Shown here: one piece after another, positions 34,336-42,926 of the stretch | How positions within the stretch are numbered: position 1 is the first letter of the stretch | Layout of the letters: the number at the start of each line of letters is the position of its first letter | Assembly: GCA_025146135.1 (NCBI GenBank) | Contig: CP102255.1 | Coordinates: 1,612,001-1,676,000 of the forward strand | Origin: Anaerotruncus colihominis | GTDB taxonomy: Bacteria > Bacillota > Clostridia > Oscillospirales > Ruminococcaceae | Direction: 5' to 3' | Length of the DNA: 64,000 bases | Position numbers and translations under genes: made by a program | The notes under the pieces: model-generated | Database searches by the model: none | Seen by the model: the letters and a program-made list of their open reading frames with translations, nothing else | What the model was told of the DNA's origin: nothing

Positions 34336-34506
34336 ATGTACAGTGACCAGGATAAACATTGCCAGGAGTGTATTTGCGGAAGCTGCGACCTGAGAGGCAC
34401 TGACGGATGCCTCGAGGGAGCGAATTGCTGCGACAAGTGCGATAATACCAGCCACTGTCGGCATTGTTGGTGGCATCCCAATGAATGGATTGAAGAGGAG
34501 GTTTAA
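34336..34506 (+). CDS. 56-residue protein with ten cysteines
   Basis: The frame MYSDQDKHCQECICGSCDLR ... CCDKCDNTSHCRHCWW has ten Cys in 56 residues, so it must bind metal. GGAGG precedes the ATG at 34336. It overlaps the next gene by one base (TAATG). Confidence 0.6.
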   Translation: MYSDQDKHCQECICGSCDLRGTDGCLEGANCCDKCDNTSHCRHCWWHPNEWIEEEV

Positions 34507-34673
34507 TGAGCATGACGAGGGAAAAAGCGATTAGAGTGCTGAAAAATTTTCTTGGACCAGACGATGAATTCCGTTGCGAAAGCCAAGAAGTGCAAGAAAT
34601 GTGTGAGGCAATAGAAGTTGTCCTTTCCGCACTCACTCCACCCACTCAGGAGCAGAGAAGCTTGGAGGATTGA
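34506..34673 (+). CDS. 55-residue hypothetical protein
   Basis: The frame MSMTREKAIRVLKNFLGPDD ... PPTQEQRSLED has GAGGAGG upstream. It is helical and acidic, with one HTH-like N-terminal stretch. Function unknown. Confidence 0.5.
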   Translation: MSMTREKAIRVLKNFLGPDDEFRCESQEVQEMCEAIEVVLSALTPPTQEQRSLED

Positions 34674-34696
34674 GGAACAATGGGGAGAGACAGATA

Positions 34697-35005
34697 TTGA
34701 GTAAAACAAGATATCGTTGGTGGGGATACGTGAAAAATATCATTCGAAACTATCCGGCTCTTGAAGGGAAATGTTGTCATGGAAACGATCAGAATGAGCG
34801 GATGGCTGTGCAGCGAGCCATTGAGCAGACAGCACAGATGGAGAATGGGTTAGAGCGGATGAAGGTCATCGATCTCGTGTTTTTCAGTCGAACGCACACC
34901 TTGGAAGGGGCAGCAATGATGGTGCCATGCAGTTATGATACGGCGCAGAAATACCATGCGCAATTCATAAAAGCGGTTGCTCGCAACATGGGGCTATTGG
35001 GCTGA
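34697..35005 (+). CDS. ArpU/RinA-like late transcription regulator
   Basis: This 102-residue protein starts SKTRYRWWGYVKNIIRNYP after a TTG start, with GGGGAG nine bases upstream. The C-terminal sigma-region-4-like HTH (TLEGAAMMVPCSYDTAQKYHAQFIKAVA) is the hallmark of phage late activators of the RinA/ArpU type. It lies right before the late promoter, its expected target. Confidence 0.75.
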   Translation: MSKTRYRWWGYVKNIIRNYPALEGKCCHGNDQNERMAVQRAIEQTAQMENGLERMKVIDLVFFSRTHTLEGAAMMVPCSYDTAQKYHAQFIKAVARNMGLLG

Positions 35006-35013
35006 AAGTATAC

Positions 35014-35042
35014 GTTAAAAAGCCATTTGCCTGTGCTATAAT
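35014..35042 (+). promoter_or_regulatory. Late promoter upstream of packaging genes
   Basis: GTTAAA (35014-35019), 17 bases, TATAAT (35037-35042). A good -10 with a poor -35 fits an activator-dependent late promoter. Confidence 0.6.
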
Positions 35043-35091
35043 GACGTTAGAATTAATTCCATTCCGCCCGCAGGAGGCTATGAGGCATCCT

Positions 35092-35290
35092 ATGCTGGGG
35101 AAACAGCAGCCTTGAGGACGCAGACGCACTAGAGCGTGAGCGAGCTAACGACAGGCAGGATTTAGCGGCGGGCATACTTAATGATTGGGAATACCGCGCA
35201 AAATGGTACAATGAAACGGAGGATGGGGCCAAAGCAGCCCTCCCGAAAGCGCAGGATATGACGGACGAACCAGACGAGGAAATAGGATGA
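35092..35290 (+). CDS. Possible frameshifted small late protein
   Basis: ATG 35092 gives MLGKQQP and then TGA at 35113. In the +1 frame from 35114 to 35290 an open frame of 58 codons continues (EDADALERERANDRQDLAAG ... EPDEEIG) and has no start codon of its own. The join site is CCT TGA. Either a +1 programmed frameshift or a mutation explains it. AGGAGG is at 35072-35077. Confidence 0.4.
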
Positions 35291-35308
35291 AGCGGGGGGG
35301 GGATTGCG

Positions 35309-35419
35309 GTGGACAAAAACGATTTTTGCGATTTGATGAAAATTATCCTTGTGGCGCTTGCTTGCCCTTTATTGCTCCCAATAGTAGCGAATTCCCCAAC
35401 GCAGGAAGAATTGGAATGA
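35309..35419 (+). CDS. 36-residue single-pass membrane peptide
   Basis: GTG 35309, six bases after a GGGGGGGG run, opens a frame DKNDFCDLMKIILVALACPL followed by LLPIVA, one membrane helix. An overlapping frame from ATG 35287 is the alternative. Confidence 0.4.
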   Translation: MDKNDFCDLMKIILVALACPLLLPIVANSPTQEELE

Positions 35420-35488
35420 CAAAGACACATATCATTGAAACGGACGATAACAGAGACATATAAATATAATGCTTGGAGGTAAATGGTA

Positions 35489-35716
35489 ATGATGAAATGT
35501 AGCGTTTGTGGGTTTGAATTTGAAGCAGCCAAAGAAATCCATTATATTGCGCGCGTAAAAGGGAGCAAGGGATTTTCAAATTTATTTGGGGAAGAAGAAT
35601 CTATTTTTGACGCATTTGACTGTCCAAAATGTGGCTGTCAAATTGCCGTACAAGAGCGGAAAAGAAAACTTGAAAAAGTTATGGAAGATGAGGCCAACAC
35701 GGCCCTCCCGTATTGA
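35489..35716 (+). CDS. Zinc-ribbon phage protein
   Basis: This 75-residue protein starts MMKCSVCGFEFEAAKE and has CPKCGCQIAV after 45 residues, so one split zinc ribbon. I prefer ATG 35489 over 35483 because GGAGG (35475-35479) is nine bases upstream. Function unknown. Confidence 0.6.
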   Translation: MMKCSVCGFEFEAAKEIHYIARVKGSKGFSNLFGEEESIFDAFDCPKCGCQIAVQERKRKLEKVMEDEANTALPY

Positions 35717-35764
35717 GGGTGTGATGGAGTCTACTTACTCAAATAGAGAAAATGAAAGGAGGAT

Positions 35765-36217
35765 ATGAATTTGGCAAATAGAGGAGCGCCGCCAAAATAC
35801 AAAACGCCGGAGGAAATGCAGGAGAAGATAGATACATACTTTGCAGAATGTAAAGGTGAAATCGTATATGATGCGTACGGAAAGCCGATGATCGATAAGA
35901 ATGGAAATGTAGTACGCGAAGGCGCTGTGCCGCCAACAATGACAGGGCTTGCGCTTGCATTGGGATTCGCAACGCGAAAGAGTCTGCTGGATTACCAGGC
36001 GAAGCCAGATTTTGTATACCCGGTTACGCGAGCCAAGTCCATGATTGAGCGATATACAGAGCAAAGGCTATTTGACCGTGAGGGTGTGCAAGGGGCTAAA
36101 TTCAGCTTAAGCAATAACTTTGAGGGCTGGAGCGAAAAGCAGGAGTTGAAAACGGAGGGCACGGTTATAAAGATCATTAATGATATCCCTAAAACGGAAT
36201 CCGCGGATAAAAAATGA
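35765..36217 (+). CDS. Terminase small subunit
   Basis: This 150-residue protein starts NRGAPPKYKTPEEMQEKIDT, followed by the HTH part PTMTGLALALGFATRKSLLDY. The family (DNA-packaging protein, terminase small) recognises the pac/cos site. AAAGGAGG lies upstream and TerL overlaps its stop. Confidence 0.88.
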   Translation: MNLANRGAPPKYKTPEEMQEKIDTYFAECKGEIVYDAYGKPMIDKNGNVVREGAVPPTMTGLALALGFATRKSLLDYQAKPDFVYPVTRAKSMIERYTEQRLFDREGVQGAKFSLSNNFEGWSEKQELKTEGTVIKIINDIPKTESADKK

Positions 36218-37470
36218 CAAGATTGACTGATCTGATCGCACCAGCGTTTTATGATCTGCATTGGGATATATCAGAGGACAGGCATACGCATTATTGGCTT
36301 AAAGGCGGACGCGGAAGTACAAAATCGTCATTTATTTCGGTCGAAATTCCGTTGGGAATGGTGCAGGATAAACAAGCAAATGCAATTTGCTATCGCAAGT
36401 TTGGGAATACGCTTGAGTCAAGCGTTTATGCCCAACTGATATGGGCAATTGAGCAGCTTGGCATCGCGGAATATTGGACAATCAATAAAAGCCCTATGAG
36501 GCTTACATATCGTCCCACAGGACAAGTGGTTTTGTTTCGCGGGCTAGATGACCCAAACAAATCAAAGTCAATCAAACTGCCGCACGGGTATTTTAAATAT
36601 ATTTGGTTCGAGGAAGCGGATCAGTATGACGATATGGAAGAAATACGCAAAGTAACGCAATCTGTGATCCGCTCTAGTGGAAAACCAAAGGTATTTTATA
36701 GCTACAATCCGCCTAAAAGTGTTCAAAGCTGGATTAACAACGAGATTTTGATTCCACGCAAAGACCAGATCGTCCATCACAGCACATATCTGGATGTGCC
36801 GAAAGCTTGGCTTGGAGATCAGTTTCTCACGGAGGCCGAACATCTTAAAAATGTCAAGCCGGATGCATACCGCCATGAGTATCTTGGAGAGGTTACAGGG
36901 ACAGGCGGCGAGGTGTTTGACAATATCAGATTAGAGGAAATCACAGAAGAACAGATTTTCCGGTTTGATAATATCAGGCAAGGAAATGACTGGGGATACG
37001 CTGCGGACCCTGCGGCGTGGGCTCGCTTATATTATGATAAAACGCGCAGATGTGTGTATTTGTTTGGAGAAATTTACAGCACAGGGCTTTCAAACCGCCG
37101 GTTATGCGAAGAAGTGCGAAAACGACGTTGGGAATACCCTGCATCGACTGCTGATAGCGCGGAACCAAAATCAATCGATGAATGTCAATCATATGGTGTA
37201 CCGATGCGGGCGGCTGTTAAAGGCCCAGGCAGCATCGAAACAGGTATTAAATTTTTGCAGGACCTTGAAGCAATTATAATCGATCCGCGCAGATGTCCAA
37301 ATGCAGCCAGAGAGTTTGCGACATACGAGTTGGAGCGGGACCAGCATGGAAACTTTAAAAGCAAATACCCGGATAAAAATAACCATATGATAGACGCCGT
37401 GAGATATGCGATCGAAAGTGATATTCCAAGAAACAGTGGATGGGCGATCTCCCATGATATAAAATTTTGA
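36214..37470 (+). CDS. Terminase large subunit (PBSX-type)
   Basis: This 418-residue packaging motor has Walker A GGRGSTKSS (about residues 32-40), Walker B YIWFEEAD and the C-terminal RNase H-like nuclease with DWGYAADPAAWAR and DADSAEP-type acidic motifs (TADSAEPKSID). It packages DNA together with TerS and the portal. The end is followed by the portal gene after 15 bases. Confidence 0.95.
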   Translation: MTRLTDLIAPAFYDLHWDISEDRHTHYWLKGGRGSTKSSFISVEIPLGMVQDKQANAICYRKFGNTLESSVYAQLIWAIEQLGIAEYWTINKSPMRLTYRPTGQVVLFRGLDDPNKSKSIKLPHGYFKYIWFEEADQYDDMEEIRKVTQSVIRSSGKPKVFYSYNPPKSVQSWINNEILIPRKDQIVHHSTYLDVPKAWLGDQFLTEAEHLKNVKPDAYRHEYLGEVTGTGGEVFDNIRLEEITEEQIFRFDNIRQGNDWGYAADPAAWARLYYDKTRRCVYLFGEIYSTGLSNRRLCEEVRKRRWEYPASTADSAEPKSIDECQSYGVPMRAAVKGPGSIETGIKFLQDLEAIIIDPRRCPNAAREFATYELERDQHGNFKSKYPDKNNHMIDAVRYAIESDIPRNSGWAISHDIKF

Positions 37471-37485
37471 AAATGGAGGACCGGG

Positions 37486-38991
37486 ATGATCCAACTGACG
37501 AAAAAAAAGCTTGATCAATATGACCAGAGGACAATAGGAGAGCTGGCTGAACTGGCAGCGCCGGCGCTCCGGCATCGTCAGGCATGTTGGCGGCGCGTAA
37601 TAAGAAAATATGATCCAAATACCTTTATGGGGAACAATGAAACAGGGGAAAGGGTTATAATTCCGTTTGAATATTACATTGTTAAGATGTTTTCCGGGTA
37701 TGTCGGAGGAAAAGCCCCGATGTATAATGTTGCTCCGCCGTCTGATACAAATATATATTCAACGGGGATATTAGGCCGCATAAATAAGCGCCTGGGCACA
37801 GGGAAAGCAATTGATCGTAAAAAGCAGGAATATATAGAAGAATACCAGGCGCAAATTTCTCGGATACAAAAATATAATGACGATGCCTCCCTTTTCTTCC
37901 AGGTGGTAAAGTCGTATGCAGCCACCAATGCTGCATTTCTTTATATTTTCCAGGAGGAAAATACGCAGGAAATTCGATATGTTTTGTTTGACAGCCAACA
38001 AACCGAATCGATCTGCGATGAAAGTACGCCGCCGCAACTCATTGGCGCTGTACGGACCTGGGTCAATTCGGACAAGCGCCAGGTAATTGAGAAGATTACA
38101 GCAGAGCGATATCAGCAATATATTCAGGGCAAGACGGGTTTTGAACTGGAAAAGGATGAGCCGTTGGCTTGGGGGGACGCTCCGATTGTAGCGTTTGAAA
38201 ACCCGGATTGCGTTACAGTTTTTGAACCGTCTCTTGGTGAAATTGAAGCTTATGAGGAAAGCGAAAATAACGTCAAAAATATGACGCAATACAATGATTC
38301 AGACGCTAAACTTTTAATCAGCGGGTATTCCGACCCCTTGCCCCCAATGACGCAGGAGACTGAAACCGGCGAATACCGGAAAAGCCCGGAACGTGAGGCG
38401 TTTGAAAAGGCGCTTATAAAGGCAAGGACACTGTTTGTCGGGCAGGATGGGCTGCTCAAGGATATCAGCTATGATGGGATTTTGGCAGTACAGGCACGCC
38501 GTCATGATAATATTACCATGCTGTCTGGCGTACCCAATATGACAGACGAAGCGTTCAGCAATGCAGATAATGCAAGCGCGCTCGGATATAAGCTTTATGC
38601 GATGGATCAATACGCAGCGGACTTGGACCGGGAACTCAAAAAGGGGTATTTAAGGCTTTGGGAGATCATTACAAACCGTCTGAATCTGATTGACAAGCGA
38701 TACAATTTCCGCGATATTCAAATCACCTTACAGCGCAACATTCCAACAGATAAAGATAAATCGATTGCGCGCGGCATATCTCTGTTTAAGTCCGGCGCGG
38801 TAAGCCAGGAAACAGCGATCAACGAAATGCAGATTGAAGTTGATGCAAAGGATGAAATTGAGCGTGTGAAGGCCGAAAAAGACGCGGAATACACCGAGGC
38901 AATCCAGCGAGGGGAACAACAGGAGATGCCAATAAACAATTCGGAAACTGATCCGGAAAGCGAACGCAGCAATGACAGATCAAACGTATAG
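37486..38991 (+). CDS. Portal protein (SPP1 gp6-like)
   Basis: This 501-residue portal protein of the SPP1 family has YIVKMFSGYVGGKAPMY, later EASE-type region ITMLSGVPNMTDEAFSNADN and a long helical C-terminal crown. It forms the dodecameric entry channel in the head. GGAGG precedes the ATG and the next gene overlaps it by 20 bases. Confidence 0.93.
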   Translation: MIQLTKKKLDQYDQRTIGELAELAAPALRHRQACWRRVIRKYDPNTFMGNNETGERVIIPFEYYIVKMFSGYVGGKAPMYNVAPPSDTNIYSTGILGRINKRLGTGKAIDRKKQEYIEEYQAQISRIQKYNDDASLFFQVVKSYAATNAAFLYIFQEENTQEIRYVLFDSQQTESICDESTPPQLIGAVRTWVNSDKRQVIEKITAERYQQYIQGKTGFELEKDEPLAWGDAPIVAFENPDCVTVFEPSLGEIEAYEESENNVKNMTQYNDSDAKLLISGYSDPLPPMTQETETGEYRKSPEREAFEKALIKARTLFVGQDGLLKDISYDGILAVQARRHDNITMLSGVPNMTDEAFSNADNASALGYKLYAMDQYAADLDRELKKGYLRLWEIITNRLNLIDKRYNFRDIQITLQRNIPTDKDKSIARGISLFKSGAVSQETAINEMQIEVDAKDEIERVKAEKDAEYTEAIQRGEQQEMPINNSETDPESERSNDRSNV

Positions 38992-39943
38992 TAAACAATT
39001 TTGGCGCTTTGCAGACGCCCAGGAAGATTCGCTCATGCGATATATTGAATCCCTCGATATTGCGGATCGTACAGCGCAGGTTTTTTACAGATTCCGGCCG
39101 GATGAGCTTGACGAATTGATGACGCCAACAGCGGTATCCCGGTTGCATCGTGAAACAGAAAGCTGGATTCAGAACGGTCTTGATGAACGCAGTTGGCGCC
39201 TGCTTGTACGTGATATTCAAAATCGCAGGCAAATCCGCAATCGTGAAGCTCTTGCAATTTGGTTGTTGGCGGCGTTCAGCGTTTATTATCAGGATATTTA
39301 TTTGCGGACAGGGCAGATGATAGAGGGTATTGCGGAAAATACATACAGGATCGCTTTTGAGGATGCACATGCAATTACAGGGACAGGCCGTTGTGTTCCC
39401 CCCGGCCAAAAGAATATCAACGAATGGATGAAAGATGTAACGCCGTCTTTTGGACGGACCTTTATAAATATGCTGTGGATTGAAGCGTTGTACAACCGGG
39501 ACACACTTTTAGCGCGTTATCAAACGGCAGGGGAGAACGGTGCGCATTTTGATCCTGACAGCTTGGAAAATCAAAGAAAATTCAAAAATATTGAAAAGCG
39601 CCTTTTAGCGCGGTCGAAGCCGACATCATCAGAGCCGCAGGGGCACCATGGGATAATTGATAAGCAAATGACCTCTATTACTGGACGATCAGTGATGAAA
39701 GCAATGAAGGATGCGAAGATCAGCAGGTATCGCTTTATTGCGGTCATTGACAGTGTGACAACAGATGCTTGCCGTGCCTTGAACGGACAGATATTTTCAA
39801 TAACTGAAGCCAAGTTCGGCGTCAATGTTCCGCCAATCAGTATAGATGGCAGCGGCAACCAAATTCCCCATCCATGCCGCTCCATCATTCGGGCAATACC
39901 AGACGCGGCGTTTCGAAAAGATGCCGAAACGCGAGAAACGTAA
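38972..39943 (+). CDS. Minor head protein (MuF/SPP1 gp7-like)
   Basis: This 323-residue protein has the MuF/gp7 C-terminal domain (IAVIDSVTTDACRALNGQIF ... PPISIDGSGNQIPHPCRSII). Usual position directly after the portal. It is a minor capsid protein that may enter the cell with the DNA. Confidence 0.85.
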   Translation: MTDQTYSKQFWRFADAQEDSLMRYIESLDIADRTAQVFYRFRPDELDELMTPTAVSRLHRETESWIQNGLDERSWRLLVRDIQNRRQIRNREALAIWLLAAFSVYYQDIYLRTGQMIEGIAENTYRIAFEDAHAITGTGRCVPPGQKNINEWMKDVTPSFGRTFINMLWIEALYNRDTLLARYQTAGENGAHFDPDSLENQRKFKNIEKRLLARSKPTSSEPQGHHGIIDKQMTSITGRSVMKAMKDAKISRYRFIAVIDSVTTDACRALNGQIFSITEAKFGVNVPPISIDGSGNQIPHPCRSIIRAIPDAAFRKDAETRET

Positions 39944-39975
39944 ATCATTGGGAATTAAATATCAGAGGTGGAAAA

Positions 39976-40212
39976 ATGAATATTGATGAACTGATAAAGG
40001 CTAAAAAAGCGGAACTTTTGGCGCTCGGGAAAGAACAGGCGCAGAGGGAGGAGGAAATTACAGAGGAATGGTATAAAACGCATGAACGCAATGGATATGA
40101 CGGCGGGCCTGTTTTGCAGTTGAAGGCATTGAATGAGCAATTCTCAAAACGTTATCTCGAAATAATGAGAAAATACGAACAGAAATTAAAAGATTCAGAA
40201 GATAAAAAATAG
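39976..40212 (+). CDS. Hypothetical helical protein in head module
   Basis: This 78-residue protein, start MNIDELIKAKKAELLALGKE, is charged and entirely helical. GAGGTGG precedes the ATG. No family known to me. Confidence 0.55.
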   Translation: MNIDELIKAKKAELLALGKEQAQREEEITEEWYKTHERNGYDGGPVLQLKALNEQFSKRYLEIMRKYEQKLKDSEDKK

Positions 40213-40225
40213 GGGAGTGATTGTG

Positions 40226-40348
40226 ATGTATATTCCGCCTTTTGTATGCGGCGTTTTGGCTACAATCGGCTGTGAGATTCTGGCGCTGTTTATTTCAGTT
40301 GCTATATTGTACCGAAAGGCACATTCAAATACAAGCGGCAAAAGGTAG
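40226..40348 (+). CDS. 40-residue membrane protein
   Basis: The frame MYIPPFVCGVLATIGCEILA then LFISVAILYRKAHSNTSGKR has one membrane helix and AGGGGAG upstream. Tiny membrane proteins of this kind are common between head genes of Clostridial phages. Confidence 0.55.
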   Translation: MYIPPFVCGVLATIGCEILALFISVAILYRKAHSNTSGKR

Positions 40349-40432
40349 GCAAAATTTGAGAGGAAAACTATCAAAATATAGAAATCCTCTTTTCTTTTGC
40401 CACAAGATATTGTATAATAGGAGGGGGTCAGA

Positions 40433-40606
40433 ATTGTAAAAAACGGTTGGTATTATTGTGACCACTGCGGTAAGCGAGCCTTTCCGGTTCGTCCCGATAC
40501 ACGTCTGATCAATTATTTGTATTTTTGCAAAAATTACAGATGTCCAAAACGGCATCAGGTGATTAACCTTGATGTCAAAGAAGAATTGAATATGTTGAGC
40601 CGATGA
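40433..40606 (+). CDS. Cysteine-rich KTR-like protein with ATT start
   Basis: The frame reads (I)VKNGWYYCDHCGKRAFPVRP, then DTRLINYLYFCKNYRCPKRH, and ends NMLSR. It matches the short zinc-binding KTR/Com-like family of phages. No ATG, GTG or TTG exists in frame between the upstream stop and the protein. The first codon with a good ribosome binding site (AGGAGGGGG, 40419-40427) is ATT at 40433. Com-like proteins can act as translational regulators; the role here is unknown. Confidence 0.6.
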   Translation: MVKNGWYYCDHCGKRAFPVRPDTRLINYLYFCKNYRCPKRHQVINLDVKEELNMLSR

Positions 40607-40626
40607 GCCTTTGAGCCGATGAGCCT
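40595..40626 (+). repeat. 16-bp tandem duplication at the KTR gene end
   Basis: TTGAGCCGATGAGCCT occurs twice in direct tandem (40595-40610 and 40611-40626). It spans the stop codon and the first arm of the following terminator. Confidence 0.85.
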
Positions 40627-40670
40627 TTGAACAGTCCACTTTTGAGCGGGCTGTTTAAAGGCTCTTTTTA
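40621..40670 (+). terminator. Terminator before the scaffold gene
   Basis: GAGCCTTTGAACAGTCC (40621-40637) pairs with GGCTGTTTAAAGGCTC (40649-40664), followed by TTTTT. Confidence 0.7.
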
Positions 40671-40730
40671 TTTGCCGGCGGGCGTAAAACGACAACAGCC
40701 GAAGGGCGTAAAACTTAACGGAGGATGAAA

Positions 40731-41408
40731 ATGGGAGAATCTTTCAGCAAACAGCAGGGCAATCAGGAATTTGAACCGAATCTGCAGACACCACAGCAGG
40801 ATGAAAAGGAGACTGGACAAAACCGGCATCCGGATTTGCAGCGTGAATCGTCTGATCTTGACAAAAGGCAACCGCCCGAATCAAACAGAACATTTACACG
40901 TGATGATTTCAACCGAGCGGTTGCTGCGGAGCGCAGAAAGGCGGCCGAAGAAGCCCGCAACGCGGCTATGCAGGAATTTGAGGAAAAGCAGAACAAAGTC
41001 AAACAGCGCCAAGCCGAAGCGGAAAAGTTTTCAAAGCTGCAGGCCGAAGAACAGGTAAGGGTTTTGCAGGAACGTTTAGAGACGCTTGAGCGTGAGAAAA
41101 CAGAAATCCAGCTTCAACGGGAGGCGGACAATCTCAGGCAGAAAGCGATTGAAAAGGCAACGGCCGCAAAGCTGCCGATCTCCTTTGTCAGCGATATTGA
41201 TTATCGCAATATCGACGCTGAAAAACTGGATGATCTGATTCAGGATCGATGGAATGATTTTAATCGCGAAGTCGAAAACCGTTTGAATGAAATTCTGCCG
41301 AATCGTACTCCGCAGACGCATAAAGAAATCCCGGACCCGTATGCGTGGCAAAAGCCTTCGCAGCCGGCGGGACAGCGCAAACCATGGGAAAAATTTACGA
41401 ACAGATAG
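40731..41408 (+). CDS. Capsid scaffold protein (DUF4355-like)
   Basis: This 225-residue protein is disordered and Gln/Glu-rich at the start, then a long coiled coil (AAEEARNAAMQEFEEKQNKV and following), ending PYAWQKPSQPAGQRKPWEK. This is the phage scaffolding type found just upstream of the major capsid gene. The ATG at 40731 has GGAGG six bases upstream; the ATG at 40725 touches it. Confidence 0.82.
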   Translation: MGESFSKQQGNQEFEPNLQTPQQDEKETGQNRHPDLQRESSDLDKRQPPESNRTFTRDDFNRAVAAERRKAAEEARNAAMQEFEEKQNKVKQRQAEAEKFSKLQAEEQVRVLQERLETLEREKTEIQLQREADNLRQKAIEKATAAKLPISFVSDIDYRNIDAEKLDDLIQDRWNDFNREVENRLNEILPNRTPQTHKEIPDPYAWQKPSQPAGQRKPWEKFTNR

Positions 41409-41419
41409 GAGAATGAAAA

Positions 41420-42358
41420 ATGGCGCTTAATTACGCCGAAAAGTGGCAGCCTGAGCTGATTGACATTTTGATTCAGGGTACTTTAACCAGCCCTTTTATT
41501 ACCACGAATGTCCGTTGGCTTGATGCAAAAACATTCCATTTTACACAGATGAGCACAAGTGGATATAAGGAGCATTCGCGTCAGGGCGGCTGGAACCGCG
41601 GTACATATTCACAGACAGATGTACCGTTTACGGTTACACATGACCGGGATGTTGAATTCCTGGTTGATAAGGCGGATGTGGATGAAACAAATAAAACCGC
41701 CTCCATTCAAAATATCACTGAAGTATTTATATCGACAAGGCAAGTTCCGGAAACAGACGCCTATTTCTTTTCAAAAGTTGCGGCGCTGGCAAAAACAGCA
41801 AACCTTTCAACAAGCACCGCGCTTTCTGGTTACACGAAAGAAAACGTATTTTCAAAGATCAAACAGGCGATTGGCCATGCAAAGCTGCGCCGCTATAAGC
41901 AGGGAGGCGGCCTGATCTGTTATGTGCGAACAGAGCTGATGGATTTGCTCGAGCTGTCATCTGAATTCACCAGCACAGTCAACCTTTCTCAGGTGGCCAG
42001 CGGCGGCCGCAGCATCGAAACACGCGTCACATCGATCGATGGCGTTTCTATTCTGGAGGTAATCGATATCGATCGTTTTTGTGACAAATTTGAATTCACA
42101 AACGGATTTGCGCCGGCTGCCGATTCGCATTATATCAACATTCTGGTTGCAACACCCCGAACCACCTTTACAGTTCCGAAGATTGCCAGTATTTATACGT
42201 TTGCACCCGGCGAGCATACTCAGGGCGACGGCTGGCTTTATCAAAACCGGGCTTATTGGGATACTTTCGTCATGCCCAACGGGGTAGATGGTAAAGTTGA
42301 CAGCATCTATGCAGATGTGGACACCGCAACAGTCACATCGGAGGATGATGGTGGCTGA
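41420..42358 (+). CDS. Major capsid protein
   Basis: This 312-residue protein follows the scaffold gene, as in SPP1/HK97-like phages. It starts MALNYAEKWQPELIDILIQG and contains TSGYKEHSRQGGWNRGTYSQ, then VTHDRDVEFLVDKADVDET, typical of Firmicute phage capsid proteins. AGGAG lies upstream. It forms the icosahedral shell. Confidence 0.88.
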   Translation: MALNYAEKWQPELIDILIQGTLTSPFITTNVRWLDAKTFHFTQMSTSGYKEHSRQGGWNRGTYSQTDVPFTVTHDRDVEFLVDKADVDETNKTASIQNITEVFISTRQVPETDAYFFSKVAALAKTANLSTSTALSGYTKENVFSKIKQAIGHAKLRRYKQGGGLICYVRTELMDLLELSSEFTSTVNLSQVASGGRSIETRVTSIDGVSILEVIDIDRFCDKFEFTNGFAPAADSHYINILVATPRTTFTVPKIASIYTFAPGEHTQGDGWLYQNRAYWDTFVMPNGVDGKVDSIYADVDTATVTSEDDGG

Positions 42359-42387
42359 ATTGAAAAAATATTTAAGGAGATGGAAAA

Positions 42388-42600
42388 ATGCGTCTTGTAA
42401 GGCTCAATAAGGTCATTGAAGTAAACGACCCTGATCGCATCCGGGATTACAAGCTTCTTGGATATGTGGAGGAAGGCGATGTACAGCCAGTAACGCAGCC
42501 GGGCCGTGAACCGATTCCAATCAAGCCGGCGGAATTGGGAGAGATATCCGCGGAAAAAGAAACGCGCAGAGGCCGGCCGAGGACGGTTAACGATCTGTGA
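42388..42600 (+). CDS. Small head protein, function unknown
   Basis: This 70-residue protein has a basic end (TRRGRPRTVNDL) and a start (MRLVRLNKVIEVNDPDRIRD) found in short proteins between capsid and connector genes. AAGGAG precedes the ATG. Confidence 0.6.
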   Translation: MRLVRLNKVIEVNDPDRIRDYKLLGYVEEGDVQPVTQPGREPIPIKPAELGEISAEKETRRGRPRTVNDL

Positions 42601-42614
42601 TAGGAGGCGGCGGT

Positions 42615-42926
42615 ATGAATGTCCAACAGCAAGTTGAAAAGATCAAACGGCAGCTTGGGATTTCCGGCGATGCAGCAAATGATCTGATCATTCGCGACCT
42701 TTTTGAAGATTGGAATGCCGCCGCCTTATCAATTTGCAATCGGGATGAAGCAACGCCCGTAATGCAGGCTGCGGTATGTGATGCGGTAGCCGCTGCGTTC
42801 CTTCGGAGGGGCGGGGAAGGTATGACGGGCTATTCCGCCGGCGGTCAGTCATACAGCTATGAGGATATTCAAAAAAAGCTATATGATCGGTTGATATCAT
42901 CGAATCAGAGGGTATACCGTCTATGA
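42615..42926 (+). CDS. Head-tail connector protein (gp6/gp15-like)
   Basis: This 103-residue helical protein (start MNVQQQVEKIKRQLGI, then AVCDAVAAAFLRRGGEGMTGYS) matches small head-completion connectors. AGGAGG is seven bases upstream of ATG 42615. Confidence 0.75.
   Translation: MNVQQQVEKIKRQLGISGDAANDLIIRDLFEDWNAAALSICNRDEATPVMQAAVCDAVAAAFLRRGGEGMTGYSAGGQSYSYEDIQKKLYDRLISSNQRVYRL

Noticed and set aside
36965..37279. 104-codon frame inside the terminase gene
   Set aside because: It is a shadow of TerL in another frame.
40413..40418. TATAAT directly before the KTR gene as its promoter
   Set aside because: The start point would fall inside the ribosome binding site, and no -35 element is at the right distance.
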